Origin: Cellvibrionaceae bacterium
Lineage (GTDB): Bacteria > Pseudomonadota > Gammaproteobacteria > Pseudomonadales > Cellvibrionaceae
NCBI GenBank assembly: GCA_021151615.1
Contig: JAGKXA010000009.1
Location: 1 to 45,306, forward strand
Direction: 5' to 3'
DNA length: 45,306 nt
Shown: positions 16,651 through 26,350 of the stretch, in pieces
How positions within the stretch are numbered: position 1 is the first letter of the stretch
Layout: each line of letters starts with the position of its first letter
Notes under the pieces: generated by a model
What the model saw: only the letters and a program-made list of their open reading frames with translations
Database searches by the model: none
What the model was told of the DNA's origin: nothing
Made by a program: the position numbers and the translations under genes

Positions 16651-18701
16651 TATTCCTTGGGAAATTGTTTTATTGCATTCTCCAGTTTTTTTAATTGATC
16701 CTGTTTCAACGATTTCTGCGTCAGCGGGTCAGTTTGAGATGTGTGATTTGCAGGTTGGGGGTAATAGGCAATTTGTACAAACTGGTGATGAATGGCTTCC
16801 AATGCTTGCCTGTATTCCGGGTTACTGCGTAGTAACCTCTGGATAAAATCGCCCAAGGTTTCGCCTGGGGGACGTATGTGACCTGACTGCGCCAGTTTTT
16901 GCTCCAGCTTTTGGATGGCGCGTATTTCCGGTCGTATGACATGGATGAGTTGGTTACGGATCAGTACCCAGGCAAAAAGCGCAGCACCTGCCAATCCCAG
17001 CGCGATGAGCCAGAGTGTTAGTCGCCAGGGTTCCGTGCCTCCAATCAAACGCGATAGCAAGCCATCCTGTGTTTCTGTGTCGTAATTAAGTACCCAACGC
17101 TGCCATACATAGGTTGCGGCATCCCAACGGATTTGTAGCTGCAGTAATAGCGATGAGCTTTGCCATGCGCTGCGGACTAGTTCCCGGTCTGAGTCATTCA
17201 GCGCCTCATTAATACCTTGCTGTATACGGTCAGGAGCAACTGCGGCAGTAGGATCGACCATTCGCCAGCCCTTTCCGTCAATCCACACTTCTGTCCAGGC
17301 ATGGGCATCTGATTGGCGTACCAGCAAATAGTTTTCTACTGGATTCCATTTTCCACCCTGATAACCCACCACTACTCGTGCGGGAATTCCGGCAGCGCGC
17401 ATCAAAAAGCTGAAGCTGCTGGCAAAGTGTTCGCAAAAGCCTCGTTTTGTCTGGAACAAAAATTCATCAACCGAATGCTGGCCGAGTGTGGGAGGCTGCA
17501 ATGTGTAACTGAATTCTCGATTAAATAGCGCCAGTGCGCGCTCGACAATTTGTTGGTCACTCAATTGCTGACCTAACCAGCTTTGCACCAGTGCACGGCT
17601 TTGCGGATTGCTCTCGATTGGCAGGCGGGTGTTGTTGTCGCGCTGGAGTTTGGATAATTGTGGCGCTTCAGCCCAATCAATTTGTAAGGCAGACGTCACT
17701 TCGTAACTCAATCGGTGCGCGATCGGAATGCGGTTCATCAGCAGCGAATCTGTGGTGATACGTAGTGGGCCAGCAGGTGTTTGTGCTTGTTGCGGGGTCA
17801 TAAGGCTAAATAGCCAGGGTTGACCATGAGGCTCAACAATAACGTTGTATGTTATCCAGTCTTGTTTGATTGCCGTATCCAGATCAGCCGCTCGCCCCCC
17901 CCAGGGGTCGCGCATTTTCCAACTGCGGCCATCAAACCGGTCCAATACCAGTCCGCGCCAATAAAGTTGATTGGCACTGGGAGCTTGGCCATTAAAGCTC
18001 ACGCGGAAGGCCGGTGCTGGGTTGAGCGCGAGCTTGCCCAGATCACCCGGGGCCATGCTATCGCTAAACCCCGTTTTGGCAGCTTGTTGATTGGGCGTTG
18101 CCCAGAGGGGGCCGAGACGAGGGATAACCACAAACAACACCAGCATGATGGGCAGGGCATGAAGCAGAATTGCGCCGCCGCGTTTCAGGTGAACCCCGGG
18201 CGTCTGCATGCGCGTAAGGTAAAGTGAACGCCAACTGGACAGTAGCAAAACCACGCTGATCAAGCAGTAAGTCGCCATTTGAGGAGTTTGGCTAAAGAGT
18301 AATTGGGTGCCGCAAATAATAAAACCGATCAATATCAATAGTCGGGCATCGCGGATGGAGTTGACCTCCAGCAGCTTGAGTGAAAAGGCGCAAACCAATA
18401 GACCGATCATGGTTTCTGTGCCCGATTGCCCCGCGTAGCTAGCGTACATTCCCAGCGCGCATGTGCTGGTTAGCACGCCTTTGACCAGTTTACCGGGCAC
18501 TCCCCAACGGCCACGAAACATCTGGATGCGCCAGCAGGCGGAAATGGCCCACACCAACCACAGCCACAACGGAAGGTTAAATAGTAGCGGCAAGATTAAT
18601 ACCGCCTGCATGACCAGTAGCCAGGCGAGCTTGTCGCGTACCAGATACTCAGCTCTGTTTGCGGCCGGCTGGGGGCGGCGCTGCCACAAGCGTGCGATCA
18701 T
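16650..18701 (-). CDS. TgpA-like membrane transglutaminase (DUF3488)
   Basis: 683-residue inner-membrane protein resembling Pseudomonas TgpA, a periplasmic transglutaminase-fold protein. About six membrane helices lie in the first 200 residues, followed by a periplasmic transglutaminase core with the catalytic triad elements Cys423 (RGFCEHFASSF), His (QSDAHAWTEVW) and Asp (GWRMVDPTAAV). A final helix (LTLWLIALGLAGAALFAWVL) and a C-terminal cytoplasmic DUF4129-like tail (about 600-683) complete it. It is the last gene of a MoxR-DUF58-transglutaminase operon, overlapping the DUF58 gene by four bases. Substrates of the family are unknown; an envelope role is inferred. All three catalytic residues are present. 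Confidence 0.93.
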   Translation of the reverse strand: MIARLWQRRPQPAANRAEYLVRDKLAWLLVMQAVLILPLLFNLPLWLWLVWAISACWRIQMFRGRWGVPGKLVKGVLTSTCALGMYASYAGQSGTETMIGLLVCAFSLKLLEVNSIRDARLLILIGFIICGTQLLFSQTPQMATYCLISVVLLLSSWRSLYLTRMQTPGVHLKRGGAILLHALPIMLVLFVVIPRLGPLWATPNQQAAKTGFSDSMAPGDLGKLALNPAPAFRVSFNGQAPSANQLYWRGLVLDRFDGRSWKMRDPWGGRAADLDTAIKQDWITYNVIVEPHGQPWLFSLMTPQQAQTPAGPLRITTDSLLMNRIPIAHRLSYEVTSALQIDWAEAPQLSKLQRDNNTRLPIESNPQSRALVQSWLGQQLSDQQIVERALALFNREFSYTLQPPTLGQHSVDEFLFQTKRGFCEHFASSFSFLMRAAGIPARVVVGYQGGKWNPVENYLLVRQSDAHAWTEVWIDGKGWRMVDPTAAVAPDRIQQGINEALNDSDRELVRSAWQSSSLLLQLQIRWDAATYVWQRWVLNYDTETQDGLLSRLIGGTEPWRLTLWLIALGLAGAALFAWVLIRNQLIHVIRPEIRAIQKLEQKLAQSGHIRPPGETLGDFIQRLLRSNPEYRQALEAIHHQFVQIAYYPQPANHTSQTDPLTQKSLKQDQLKKLENAIKQFPKE

Positions 18702-19687
18702 CTTGTTCGGCTCCCTGCTTGAGGCAAATTAAACTCTGCCAGCACTTTAAGTACTGCGTTCAGGTGATGATCCCCCAAGGCGGGCGCCAATTTTGTACCG
18801 GGCATTGCCAGCCCATAGGGTATCTGCCGGCGCTCATATTCCAGTGCCCAGAAGCAGAGTCCAGCCAGGCGCAACTCCTGGGGTTGATTCAAACCCTGCC
18901 AATCCAGCCACTTCTCGGCGGAGAAGGAAGCTTCATACTCTTTGGTAAACAGGCCTTTCTCCTGCGCGTATTGCTTCCAGGCAATGTGTTTTATGGGATC
19001 TCCCGCCTGGTAGTTGCGCAACCCGGAAAAATCATCGCCACCCGGCTGGGGATTGCCACCTTCTTCCCTGCCATCAACAGATTGATGCCTGGGCTCCTCA
19101 CAGGCGACAGGGGCGGGATAGATAAGCGCCTGTGCATCCAGATTCAGCCAGCTCCAGCAGCGAATAATTCCCAGGGGAAAGGTACTTTGGATTAGCAGGC
19201 GCCCCGGCCATAAATACCCGCGCTCCTTGCTATCGGCATACAAGGTGACATGCACAGGTTCGTTGGCATTGAGAGTGATAATACGTGTATCACCGCCGGG
19301 CCAGCGTAATTCCAGGTGGTCGCAGCCGTGCTTGTGCGTGGTGATTAGCTCCAGCTCAAAGGCGGCTGGCTCACCAGCAAAGGCTGGTTTGGCCGCGATG
19401 AATTTAACGTTGATACCGGCGAGGTTGGCAAAGGAATGAAGAATGGCCACGATAAAAATACTTACCATCAAATAAGCGAGAGCCAGAATCAGGTTGTTCT
19501 GGTAGTTGGTGCCCAGCATCCAGATGACCAGCGTCACCGACAGGAACATCAGCCCGGTCAGGTTGGGAAAGGTGTAGAGGTTCTTGCGATTGAGCGCGAC
19601 TGAACGCGAGCGCGGGTTACGTTTGTCTACCCAACGATAGAAGCGGGTTTCCCAGGCGATGCGCCATGCGCTGATTGGGTTGCTCAT
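18698..19687 (-). CDS. DUF58 domain membrane protein
   Basis: 329-residue protein. Two adjacent membrane helices (about 38-80) are followed by a beta-rich section and the DUF58 core with LRNYQAGDPIKHIAWKQYAQ, the family hallmark, and then a VWA-like C-terminal part that seems short. DUF58 proteins are encoded with MoxR ATPases and are thought to be assembled or remodelled by them. The ATG lies four bases after the moxR stop and the stop overlaps the tgpA-like start, so co-translation is expected. Confidence 0.92.
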   Translation of the reverse strand: MSNPISAWRIAWETRFYRWVDKRNPRSRSVALNRKNLYTFPNLTGLMFLSVTLVIWMLGTNYQNNLILALAYLMVSIFIVAILHSFANLAGINVKFIAAKPAFAGEPAAFELELITTHKHGCDHLELRWPGGDTRIITLNANEPVHVTLYADSKERGYLWPGRLLIQSTFPLGIIRCWSWLNLDAQALIYPAPVACEEPRHQSVDGREEGGNPQPGGDDFSGLRNYQAGDPIKHIAWKQYAQEKGLFTKEYEASFSAEKWLDWQGLNQPQELRLAGLCFWALEYERRQIPYGLAMPGTKLAPALGDHHLNAVLKVLAEFNLPQAGSRTR

Positions 19688-19691
19688 AGGT

Positions 19692-20606
19692 TTAGAGAAG
19701 TACGTTCACACTATCGCGCAGATGTTTTACCAGGGGTTCAGTGTCCTGGCTATGACCGCGGCCACGCACCCGGTGACCGACTACGGCGGGCAATACAGCT
19801 TGAACATCTTCAGGCACCAGATACTCGCGATTGTGGATAAGAGCCCAGGCCTTTGCCCCGCGCAATAGCGCGAGTGCGCCGCGTGGAGAAAGCCCGTAAG
19901 AGAATTGCGCATCGGTACGTGTGAACGCCACCAGCCGCTGTACATAATCCAGGAGCGGATCGCTTGCTTTAATCGCATGGACTGACTGTTGGATTGTGGT
20001 CAATTGTTCGGGGGTGACCAGCGGTTCAAGTTGGCGAATGCGCGCGCGCGGATCCACTCCCTCAAACAACATGCGTTCAGACACGGGGCTTGGGTAGCCG
20101 AGGGAAATGCGCATTAAGAAGCGATCCAATTGCGATTCCGGCAGTGGAAACGTGCCGCTTTGCGACAGCGGGTTTTGGGTGGCAATTACAAAAAACGGTG
20201 TGGGTAGTGGACGGCTTTTACCCTCAATCGTCACTTGCCCCTCCTCCATTGCTTCCAATAAGGCGCTCTGGGTTTTGGGGGAGCTGCGGTTGATTTCATC
20301 AGCCAACAAGACCTGGGTAAAAACCGGACCCGGGTGGAATTTAAAGATACCTTGTTCACGCTCAAAAATTGCAACACCGAGAATATCGGCAGGTAGCAGG
20401 TCGCTGGTGAATTGTACTCGCTCAAATTTGAGCCCTAGCACTTTGGCCAGGCAGTGTGCCAAGGTGGTTTTGCCCATGCCGGGCAGGTCTTCTATTAGTA
20501 AATGGCCTTCGGCAAATAAACAGGCCAGTGCCAGCCGCACTTGCTGGTCTTTGCCCAATAACACTTGGTCAACCTGGTCAATAATTTTGGAAATCAACGA
20601 CTGCAT
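19692..20606 (-). CDS. MoxR-family AAA+ ATPase
   Basis: 304-residue cytosolic AAA+ chaperone of the MoxR group. Walker A is GMGKTTLA (about 40-48). Walker B and its continuation are VLLADEINRSSPKTQSALLE, followed by EEGQVTIEG. Sensor 1 is FFVIATQNPLSQSGTFPLPE and the arginine finger region is ESQLDRFLMR. The C-terminal lid has LSPRGALALLRGAKAWA. MoxR proteins fold or insert metals into VWA or DUF58 partners; here the partner is the next gene. It heads a three-gene operon. Confidence 0.95.
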   Translation of the reverse strand: MQSLISKIIDQVDQVLLGKDQQVRLALACLFAEGHLLIEDLPGMGKTTLAHCLAKVLGLKFERVQFTSDLLPADILGVAIFEREQGIFKFHPGPVFTQVLLADEINRSSPKTQSALLEAMEEGQVTIEGKSRPLPTPFFVIATQNPLSQSGTFPLPESQLDRFLMRISLGYPSPVSERMLFEGVDPRARIRQLEPLVTPEQLTTIQQSVHAIKASDPLLDYVQRLVAFTRTDAQFSYGLSPRGALALLRGAKAWALIHNREYLVPEDVQAVLPAVVGHRVRGRGHSQDTEPLVKHLRDSVNVLL

Positions 20607-20693
20607 GGGAATCTCTGGACGATTTTGATTGTAACGAGCATAGCGCAGGGGGAATCTGGCGGGAATTAAAGAATCGCAAAGCTGGTGGGTGGT

Positions 20694-21722
20694 TCACTCG
20701 GATTCAGTATCGCGCGCGCAATCGGCTACCACTACACAGTTGCGGCCCAGTTGTTTGGCTTGGTATACCGCTTTGTCGGCGCGGTTAAACCAGTCTTCCA
20801 GCTTTTCGTCGATGGCGAGCTGGGCCACGCCAAATGAGGCCGTCAGCGTGTCCTCGGGATCGCGCAACTCCAGTTCGATTTGCGCACGCAATTGCTCGGC
20901 GATAACGGCGGCATCTTCCAGAGTGGTATTGCGCGCAAGTACTACGAATTCCTCTCCGCCAAAACGAAATACGCGATCCGTTTTGCGTACGCGGCGACTG
21001 AGCAGCCCTGCCAGATCAATCAATACCCCATCGCCCACACTGTGACCGAATTTATCGTTCACTATTTTAAAAAAATCCAGGTCCAGCAGAATCAGGGTAG
21101 CGGGAATCTGGTTGCGTGCATGGTCGTTGATACTCAAGCGCATCTCATCATTCATGGCTCGGCGATTGCCCAACTGCGTCAAGGCATCCTGAGTGGCAAC
21201 GCCTTGAAGAATTGCTTGCTGACGCGACGTAAGCAGCGCAAAGCTGTAAGCCATGCTGCCGCAAATCAGTAATGAAGAGATCATGGCGAACATGTGGGTA
21301 GTTGATTCCAGTCGCGCCGCAATAGGTACTATTGCCAGAATCGCGAGAGCATTTGCGAGCAGAGCGATATTTGGCTTCAGCAGGAAAAAGTTGGCGAGCA
21401 GAGCGGGGAATAACCAGAATACAAAGATGGGTTCATTTAAATGTGCTACCGCAACAGCACCAGCAGAGTAGAGAGTGGCAGTCACGTTGGAAACCAGTTG
21501 AGTAGCCTGGCCGCGCCAATAGGTATAGCAGGCACCACCCAGTGCAATTAGCACAATTGCCAGGTCTACGGCTGCATTTACCACTTGGCCATTCAAATAG
21601 CGAATTACCACAAAGGGCGCTATGCCAATGCTTGCCAGAATCGCAAACAGGTAAACCAGTCCGCGCTGGAACCTGTTTTTAGTGTCGGTGAACTTTGAGT
21701 CGGTGAACCTGGGCACCGGCAT
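20694..21722 (-). CDS. Membrane-bound diguanylate cyclase (GGDEF)
   Basis: 342-residue protein making cyclic-di-GMP. The N-terminal half (about 20-165) is strongly hydrophobic, with about six membrane helices and no extracellular loop of any size, so it senses within or near the membrane. The GGDEF domain (about 175-335) has DALTQLGNRRAMN, LLDLDFFKIVNDKFGHSVGD and GGEEF, with the feedback site RKTD five residues before it. Both active and inhibitory sites look intact. ATG at 21722 has GGGAG only a few bases upstream. It lies 61 bases after an alpha/beta hydrolase gene on the same strand and may be cotranscribed with it. Confidence 0.92.
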   Translation of the reverse strand: MPVPRFTDSKFTDTKNRFQRGLVYLFAILASIGIAPFVVIRYLNGQVVNAAVDLAIVLIALGGACYTYWRGQATQLVSNVTATLYSAGAVAVAHLNEPIFVFWLFPALLANFFLLKPNIALLANALAILAIVPIAARLESTTHMFAMISSLLICGSMAYSFALLTSRQQAILQGVATQDALTQLGNRRAMNDEMRLSINDHARNQIPATLILLDLDFFKIVNDKFGHSVGDGVLIDLAGLLSRRVRKTDRVFRFGGEEFVVLARNTTLEDAAVIAEQLRAQIELELRDPEDTLTASFGVAQLAIDEKLEDWFNRADKAVYQAKQLGRNCVVVADCARDTESE

Positions 21723-21783
21723 TTCTCCCGTGGAGTTGTATTTTTGTTGTTATACCAACCTGCTATCTGGTCGTTTTTATAGA

Positions 21784-23244
21784 TCACAGCATAGCTGGTG
21801 AGGATGAAATTCCCAGCCACTCATCAATACGTTTTTCCATGTAGCTATAGAAGGGGTTGGCGTTCAGGCGCTGGTTGGCATCGGCGGGTATCACCAGGGT
21901 ATTTTTTTCGCCGCGCAGATTGAGGTTGCCCAGGCGTATTCCAAAAAATTCCTGTTCATCAGGTTCCAACCCAAAGGTGGGGTCATTCATAGGAAAAGGG
22001 ATGGCAACGTGTGAGAGTGAGAATACTCCGCGCGGAAATTCCAGTGGCAGTTGCGTTTCTTGCTCGGAAAGTGTGCCAGCGGGGCGGCGCCATTCGCTAA
22101 CCCGATGGGTATCCGGGTTGCGATTGCCGATTTTAACCAGGTGGTAATTTCGTATAGCCGGTTGAAACAATGCGTCAAGTAATTCCCGGTTATCGCTGCG
22201 CGTAATGGGCGCAAAATAATGGTTGCGATTGATGTCGAAGATCACGAGCTCGCTCGGGCTTTGTTGCGTCTTTTCTGGCAGGGCGCGATAAAAATATTCC
22301 TCTATCGCGGCGGTGCTTACCGTGGTATCGACGAGCGATTGAAAGCCGAGGCTGGGGGGAAAATTGACTAAATTATTTTTCGCCGCCGCTGCCTGGATTT
22401 TGCCTTGTATGTGCTTGGTTAGACGGTGCGCCTGCCAGCCGGCGTTGACGGTAAATGAATTGTATTTGAAGGGGTTATATTCTGGCTTTTTATTTAACCA
22501 GCGCTCGTTGCTAAGCAATGGCAGGTGCCCTGCCAGATCCAACCCTTTGCTGAGTGCAGCAAATTTGCTGACACCAATCATGGGCGAAAGCAGCACCAGT
22601 TTTTTGGGTTGTGGTAATTGCTTATTTTCCTGGGCTTGCAGGGCATAGTTCAAGGCGAGTGCAGCACCGGTGGAATAACCGAGCATATACAATTCATCAT
22701 TATTGCCCATCTGCCGCTGCAATTCGTGCATGGCAAGTTCCGTCACCGCTGCCCAATCCTCCCAGCGCACATTTAGCAAACCGGTCGGTAAGGTGCCGTG
22801 CCCTGGCAGGCGCACGCCAATTACATAGAAGCCCTGCTGCTGTAAATGCAACGCCAGGCTGCGAATGGAATAGGGCGAATCACTCAGCCCGTGCAACATC
22901 ACCACACCACCGCGCACCTGTTGGGGCCTTAATACAAAACTGCGATTCCAGTTGTGAGCGTGAGTGAGCGAGTTGAGTGGCGAATCAAATTGGTAGCGAT
23001 AGGCATCAGTGCGCGGATTATCGCTCAGCGCTTGTTGCAGCTGCGCAAATAAACGGTTTTCCCGGGCGAGATAATCAACCCATTGAAAGTTGGGTGTTGC
23101 ATCTCGCGCAGAAAATTCTTCATCCAAAATAATGCGATGCCAGGGTTTGGCATTTTTTACCGTACTGCAGCCCGCTAATAGGCCGCAGCAAAGCAGCAGC
23201 AATAAAAAACGTAAAATTAATTGCATTATCATTCCATCGCGCAT
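21784..23244 (-). CDS. Lipoprotein alpha/beta hydrolase (serine aminopeptidase-like)
   Basis: 486-residue predicted lipoprotein with lipobox LLAGC (Cys26 from the ATG at 23244). The hydrolase core carries the oxyanion motif GGVVMLHGLSDSPYSIRSLA and the nucleophile elbow GYSTG (Gly-x-Ser-x-Gly), followed by VLLSPMIGVSKF. A late IFDINRNHYFAPITR segment may hold acid and histidine residues of the triad, but I could not place them firmly. It is longer than monoacylglycerol-lipase relatives (about 300), the excess being mostly C-terminal. ATG codons at 23232 and 23226 are alternative starts; 23226 has GGA at good spacing. Substrate unknown. Confidence 0.82.
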   Translation of the reverse strand: MRDGMIMQLILRFLLLLLCCGLLAGCSTVKNAKPWHRIILDEEFSARDATPNFQWVDYLARENRLFAQLQQALSDNPRTDAYRYQFDSPLNSLTHAHNWNRSFVLRPQQVRGGVVMLHGLSDSPYSIRSLALHLQQQGFYVIGVRLPGHGTLPTGLLNVRWEDWAAVTELAMHELQRQMGNNDELYMLGYSTGAALALNYALQAQENKQLPQPKKLVLLSPMIGVSKFAALSKGLDLAGHLPLLSNERWLNKKPEYNPFKYNSFTVNAGWQAHRLTKHIQGKIQAAAAKNNLVNFPPSLGFQSLVDTTVSTAAIEEYFYRALPEKTQQSPSELVIFDINRNHYFAPITRSDNRELLDALFQPAIRNYHLVKIGNRNPDTHRVSEWRRPAGTLSEQETQLPLEFPRGVFSLSHVAIPFPMNDPTFGLEPDEQEFFGIRLGNLNLRGEKNTLVIPADANQRLNANPFYSYMEKRIDEWLGISSSPAML

Positions 23245-23327
23245 GGTAAAAATTTCCGCTGTCGAGTTTTTGTTGCTGTTATTGAGTGTGTTGTTGAACT
23301 TTCTGTTATTGGGTCCAGGGTGATTGG

Positions 23328-24152
23328 CTATTTGTTTTTCTGTGTGAGCTGTGTTTCGTCATGAATAAAATGCCCCAGTTGCAAATAGTACAGGCTTTGG
23401 CGAATGGTATTTTTATCCTTCATGATAAACGGGTGCGACACTGGCACACTGAGAAAATCGCGCATACCTTCTATTTTGGTATTTTCCAGCGAAACCTTGC
23501 CGTCATCCGGGTTGGGTAAATAGAGCGAGAGAATCCAGTTAATACTGCGCGTACCGGCAATCACACCCAGATCAAAAGTAACTGGCCCGAGTTTGTTCGG
23601 CAGGCTTTGTTTATCAGTGCCCAGTTCTTGTCCGGCGGGTCCATTCAGTGCCAAAAATCCCGGCACATTTTTTAATTTATCTACCACTTGGCTGCCCTGA
23701 TTGGGCGGGGCAAACATCACCACACGTTTCAGTTCCGGAATCTTGTGGTTGCTTACATACTGGCGTAACAGAATGCCGCCCAGAGAATGGGTGATAAAAT
23801 GAATATTGCCTGGCTTATGTTCGCGACATTTGGCCAGCGCCGGCGGAATGGCCAGCTCGGCTAATTGCGCGATGGGAAATTCGCGCGAGGGATAACCCAC
23901 ATTTACTACATGATAGTGAGCTGCCTGCAACGTTTCCGCCAGGGGTCGCATGGATTTACTGGTGCGGGCCAGGCCGTGCAGCAGTATGACGCAATCCTGT
24001 TGCGCACCTGTGTTGGCTGCGCTGGTTGAGAAGAGGGTGACGGATGAATCTGCAAGAACAGCCTGGCTGCAAGCACCTGCAAACAGCAGACCGAAAGTCG
24101 CCAGTAATAACGCGCTTGAGCGGCAAAACAAACTGCGAAAAAATGGATGCAT
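23328..24152 (-). CDS. Exported alpha/beta hydrolase (PGAP1/lipase-like)
   Basis: About 274-residue exported hydrolase. The signal peptide SALLLATFGLLFAGACSQA could be cleaved either as a lipoprotein (before the Cys of FAGAC) or after VLA. The core has VILLHGLARTSKSM (oxyanion strand), HFITHSLGGILLRQY (nucleophile elbow with Ser) and VVMFAPPNQGSQVVDKLK, typical of triacylglycerol lipase and PGAP1-like esterases. A late LGHFIHDE may provide the catalytic His. ATG at 24152 is preferred since the signal peptide begins there; GTG at 24182 is an alternative lying 14 bases from the divergent tatD start. No clear Shine-Dalgarno sequence at either. Confidence 0.83.
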   Translation of the reverse strand: MHPFFRSLFCRSSALLLATFGLLFAGACSQAVLADSSVTLFSTSAANTGAQQDCVILLHGLARTSKSMRPLAETLQAAHYHVVNVGYPSREFPIAQLAELAIPPALAKCREHKPGNIHFITHSLGGILLRQYVSNHKIPELKRVVMFAPPNQGSQVVDKLKNVPGFLALNGPAGQELGTDKQSLPNKLGPVTFDLGVIAGTRSINWILSLYLPNPDDGKVSLENTKIEGMRDFLSVPVSHPFIMKDKNTIRQSLYYLQLGHFIHDETQLTQKNK

Positions 24153-24195
24153 AACAATTTGCACAAAACAAAAGACCAGCACAGGGTAGCCGCAA

Positions 24196-25014
24196 ATGCG
24201 ATTTTTTGACAGCCATTGCCACTTTGACTTCCCGGAGTTTGATGCAGACCGTACAGCCGTCTGGCGAGCGGCGTTGGCTCAACAGGTGACAGCACTGGTG
24301 ATGCCCGGTGTTTATCCCGCGCAGTGGGAGCGGCTGGTCGCTATGGCGTTGGCAACCCCAGGCTTTTATTTTTCGCTGGGGATTCACCCCTGCTGGATTT
24401 ATCAGGTGGACGTGAGCCAGCCAGCACTGGAGAATTACGCCTTACACATCGAACGTTTACTGGCGCTCATGCCGGCCACTGAGCGGCACCGATTTGTCGC
24501 CATTGGTGAGTGCGGTCTGGATAAAACGATTGAATTGCCCTTGCCCAAGCAGCAGGAAATATTTGCATGGCATATCCAACTGGCCAATCAATGGCGCAAA
24601 CCTTTAATCATTCACAGTTTAAAAACCCACAATGAATTGATATCGCTGTGCAAAAAAAATAAACCGCATTACGGTGGAGTTGTGCACGCTTTTAGTGGCA
24701 GTTATGAAACGGCGATGCAACTGATTGATTTGGGTTTTTATTTAGGGGTGGGCGGCACTATTACTTATGAGCGCGCACAAAAAACGCGTGCGACGTTTAT
24801 GCGCTTACCGCGCGAGGCAATTGTGTTGGAAACCGATGGGCCGGATATGCCCTTATGCGGGCAGCAGGGGCAGCGCAATGATCCGCATAATACCGCGCGT
24901 GTTGCCCAGGTGTTAGCGGAATTGCGCGGCGATGATCCGGAGATGCTAGCGGCGCAATTATGGAAAAACACTTGCAGGCTTTTTCAATTGTCGGATGCGT
25001 CAATTACCGAATGA
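24196..25014 (+). CDS. yjjV: TatD-family metal-dependent hydrolase, YjjV-like
   Basis: 272-residue cytosolic TIM-barrel hydrolase or nuclease of the TatD family. Metal ligands are visible: HCHFD (residues 7-11), GECGLD (Glu about 99), IHS (His about 135), VHAFSG and the ETDGPDMP aspartate. The stretch GVGGTITYERAQKTRATF and the PDMPLCGQQGQRNDP loop match E. coli YjjV better than TatD or YcfH. Family members are metal-dependent deoxyribonucleases or deacylases; the true substrate is unclear. It is divergent from the hydrolase at 24152 and convergent with the GGDEF gene, four bases away. Confidence 0.9.
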   Translation: MRFFDSHCHFDFPEFDADRTAVWRAALAQQVTALVMPGVYPAQWERLVAMALATPGFYFSLGIHPCWIYQVDVSQPALENYALHIERLLALMPATERHRFVAIGECGLDKTIELPLPKQQEIFAWHIQLANQWRKPLIIHSLKTHNELISLCKKNKPHYGGVVHAFSGSYETAMQLIDLGFYLGVGGTITYERAQKTRATFMRLPREAIVLETDGPDMPLCGQQGQRNDPHNTARVAQVLAELRGDDPEMLAAQLWKNTCRLFQLSDASITE

Positions 25015-25018
25015 ATAG

Positions 25019-26350
25019 TCAGCCGACAACACTTAACTGCGCAGGCGCATGTTGCGAGCTGCGCACACAATTGCGTCCCTGGGCTTTGGCAACATAAAGT
25101 GCTTTATCGGCGCGGCCGATAAAATCGGTTGGTGATTCATTGTCCATTTGCTGGGCTACACCAAAACTGGCGGTCACTTTCATCCCTTTTGGCCATTCGC
25201 TCTCTTCAATACAACGGCGCAATTTCTCGGCGAGGCCCAGGGCATTTTCCAGTGTTGTATCTGGACAGGCCAGGACAAACTCTTCGCCACCCCAGCGCGC
25301 CAGTAAATCGTGTTCGCGCGTGTTGCCGCTCAGCGCCTGGGCGAAAATCAATAGCACCTGATCGCCCACATTGTGGCCATAGTGGTCATTGATTTTTTTG
25401 AAATGATCTATGTCGATAAATATTAGCGATAGTGAACTCGCGTGGCCCTCCGCTTGTTGCTGGAATACAGGTGCCAGACCTTCGCGATTGAGCACACCGG
25501 TGAGCGGGTCGCGCGCCAGTCGCTCTTCCAGCTTTTGCTGTTCCTGATTTAGCAGGCGATTAAGTGATTCCAGTTGCTGCTGCCTCTGTTGATGGCTCTG
25601 TAATTCCAGCTTGGCTTTGTGCAGTGTGGTGAAAAAATAAATCAAGCCCAGCGCAGTCCAGGCGCTCACCAGAATGAGTAACAGTTGGTGATCGCTAATA
25701 TATTTCCCGCGAAACTCTACGTGCTCGATGATCATCTGGTACTTGCCGGGTGTGACTCGTTCGCCTGTGGCAATTTGTACCCCGCGCACATCGTCAAATT
25801 CCGGACCCCAATAATCAGGGGCAATTTTGCCCTGGCTTAACCACCAGGTGGGTACCTGCATATGGCTCAATTCAATCAGTTGTGGATAACGGATATGAGT
25901 ATCGTAGAGTTCAATCGCGTTGTATTTTTGCGAATTGGTATCCGTTGGTGTGGCATACGCGGGGTTGAAATTAACCAGTTGGAAGCGAATCCCAAAATCT
26001 TGCGGTTGCGAGTAGTGGATGTGCAGTTCCACATCACTAAAACTACTTAAATCGATCCCCTTCCCGGTTTCATCGCTGGTCAGGATAAAACTGATTTCAC
26101 AGTAGGGCCAAGCGTAATTGGATGCGATGATGTCACAGTCCAGAATAAGGCGTTCACCCTCGCGCGTCAGTTTTGCAATAGACGCCCCGCCATTACCACG
26201 GTCATCTATGGTCTCTATACGCACACCGGCGTCCACGCCCAGTACCAGGGTTTTCTGGGGGCCGAAATATTGCAGTAGCAATACCACAAGGGTGATCAGA
26301 ATCAGGACTCCGAGCAACCTGGCTTTCGTTATATCTTGCTGGATGGCCAT
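25019..26350 (-). CDS. Diguanylate cyclase with periplasmic carbohydrate-binding-like sensor
   Basis: 443-residue membrane protein making cyclic-di-GMP. Helix 1 is at about 11-28. A periplasmic domain of about 185 residues follows, with the pattern GIDLSSFSDVELHIHY, FGIRFQLVNF, VPTWWLSQG and VTPGKYQMIIEHVEF, which looks like a galactose-binding-type beta sandwich (CIA30 or CBM-like). Then helix 2 (LLLILVSAWTALGLIYFF), a glutamine-rich coiled coil and a GGDEF domain with DPLTGVLNREGLAP, FIDIDHFKKINDHYGHNVGD and GGEEF. The feedback site REHD lies five residues before GGEEF, so it is intact. The next gene upstream on the same strand is the chitinase, but a long inverted repeat lies between. A sugar or polymer ligand is inference. 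Confidence 0.92.
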   Translation of the reverse strand: MAIQQDITKARLLGVLILITLVVLLLQYFGPQKTLVLGVDAGVRIETIDDRGNGGASIAKLTREGERLILDCDIIASNYAWPYCEISFILTSDETGKGIDLSSFSDVELHIHYSQPQDFGIRFQLVNFNPAYATPTDTNSQKYNAIELYDTHIRYPQLIELSHMQVPTWWLSQGKIAPDYWGPEFDDVRGVQIATGERVTPGKYQMIIEHVEFRGKYISDHQLLLILVSAWTALGLIYFFTTLHKAKLELQSHQQRQQQLESLNRLLNQEQQKLEERLARDPLTGVLNREGLAPVFQQQAEGHASSLSLIFIDIDHFKKINDHYGHNVGDQVLLIFAQALSGNTREHDLLARWGGEEFVLACPDTTLENALGLAEKLRRCIEESEWPKGMKVTASFGVAQQMDNESPTDFIGRADKALYVAKAQGRNCVRSSQHAPAQLSVVG

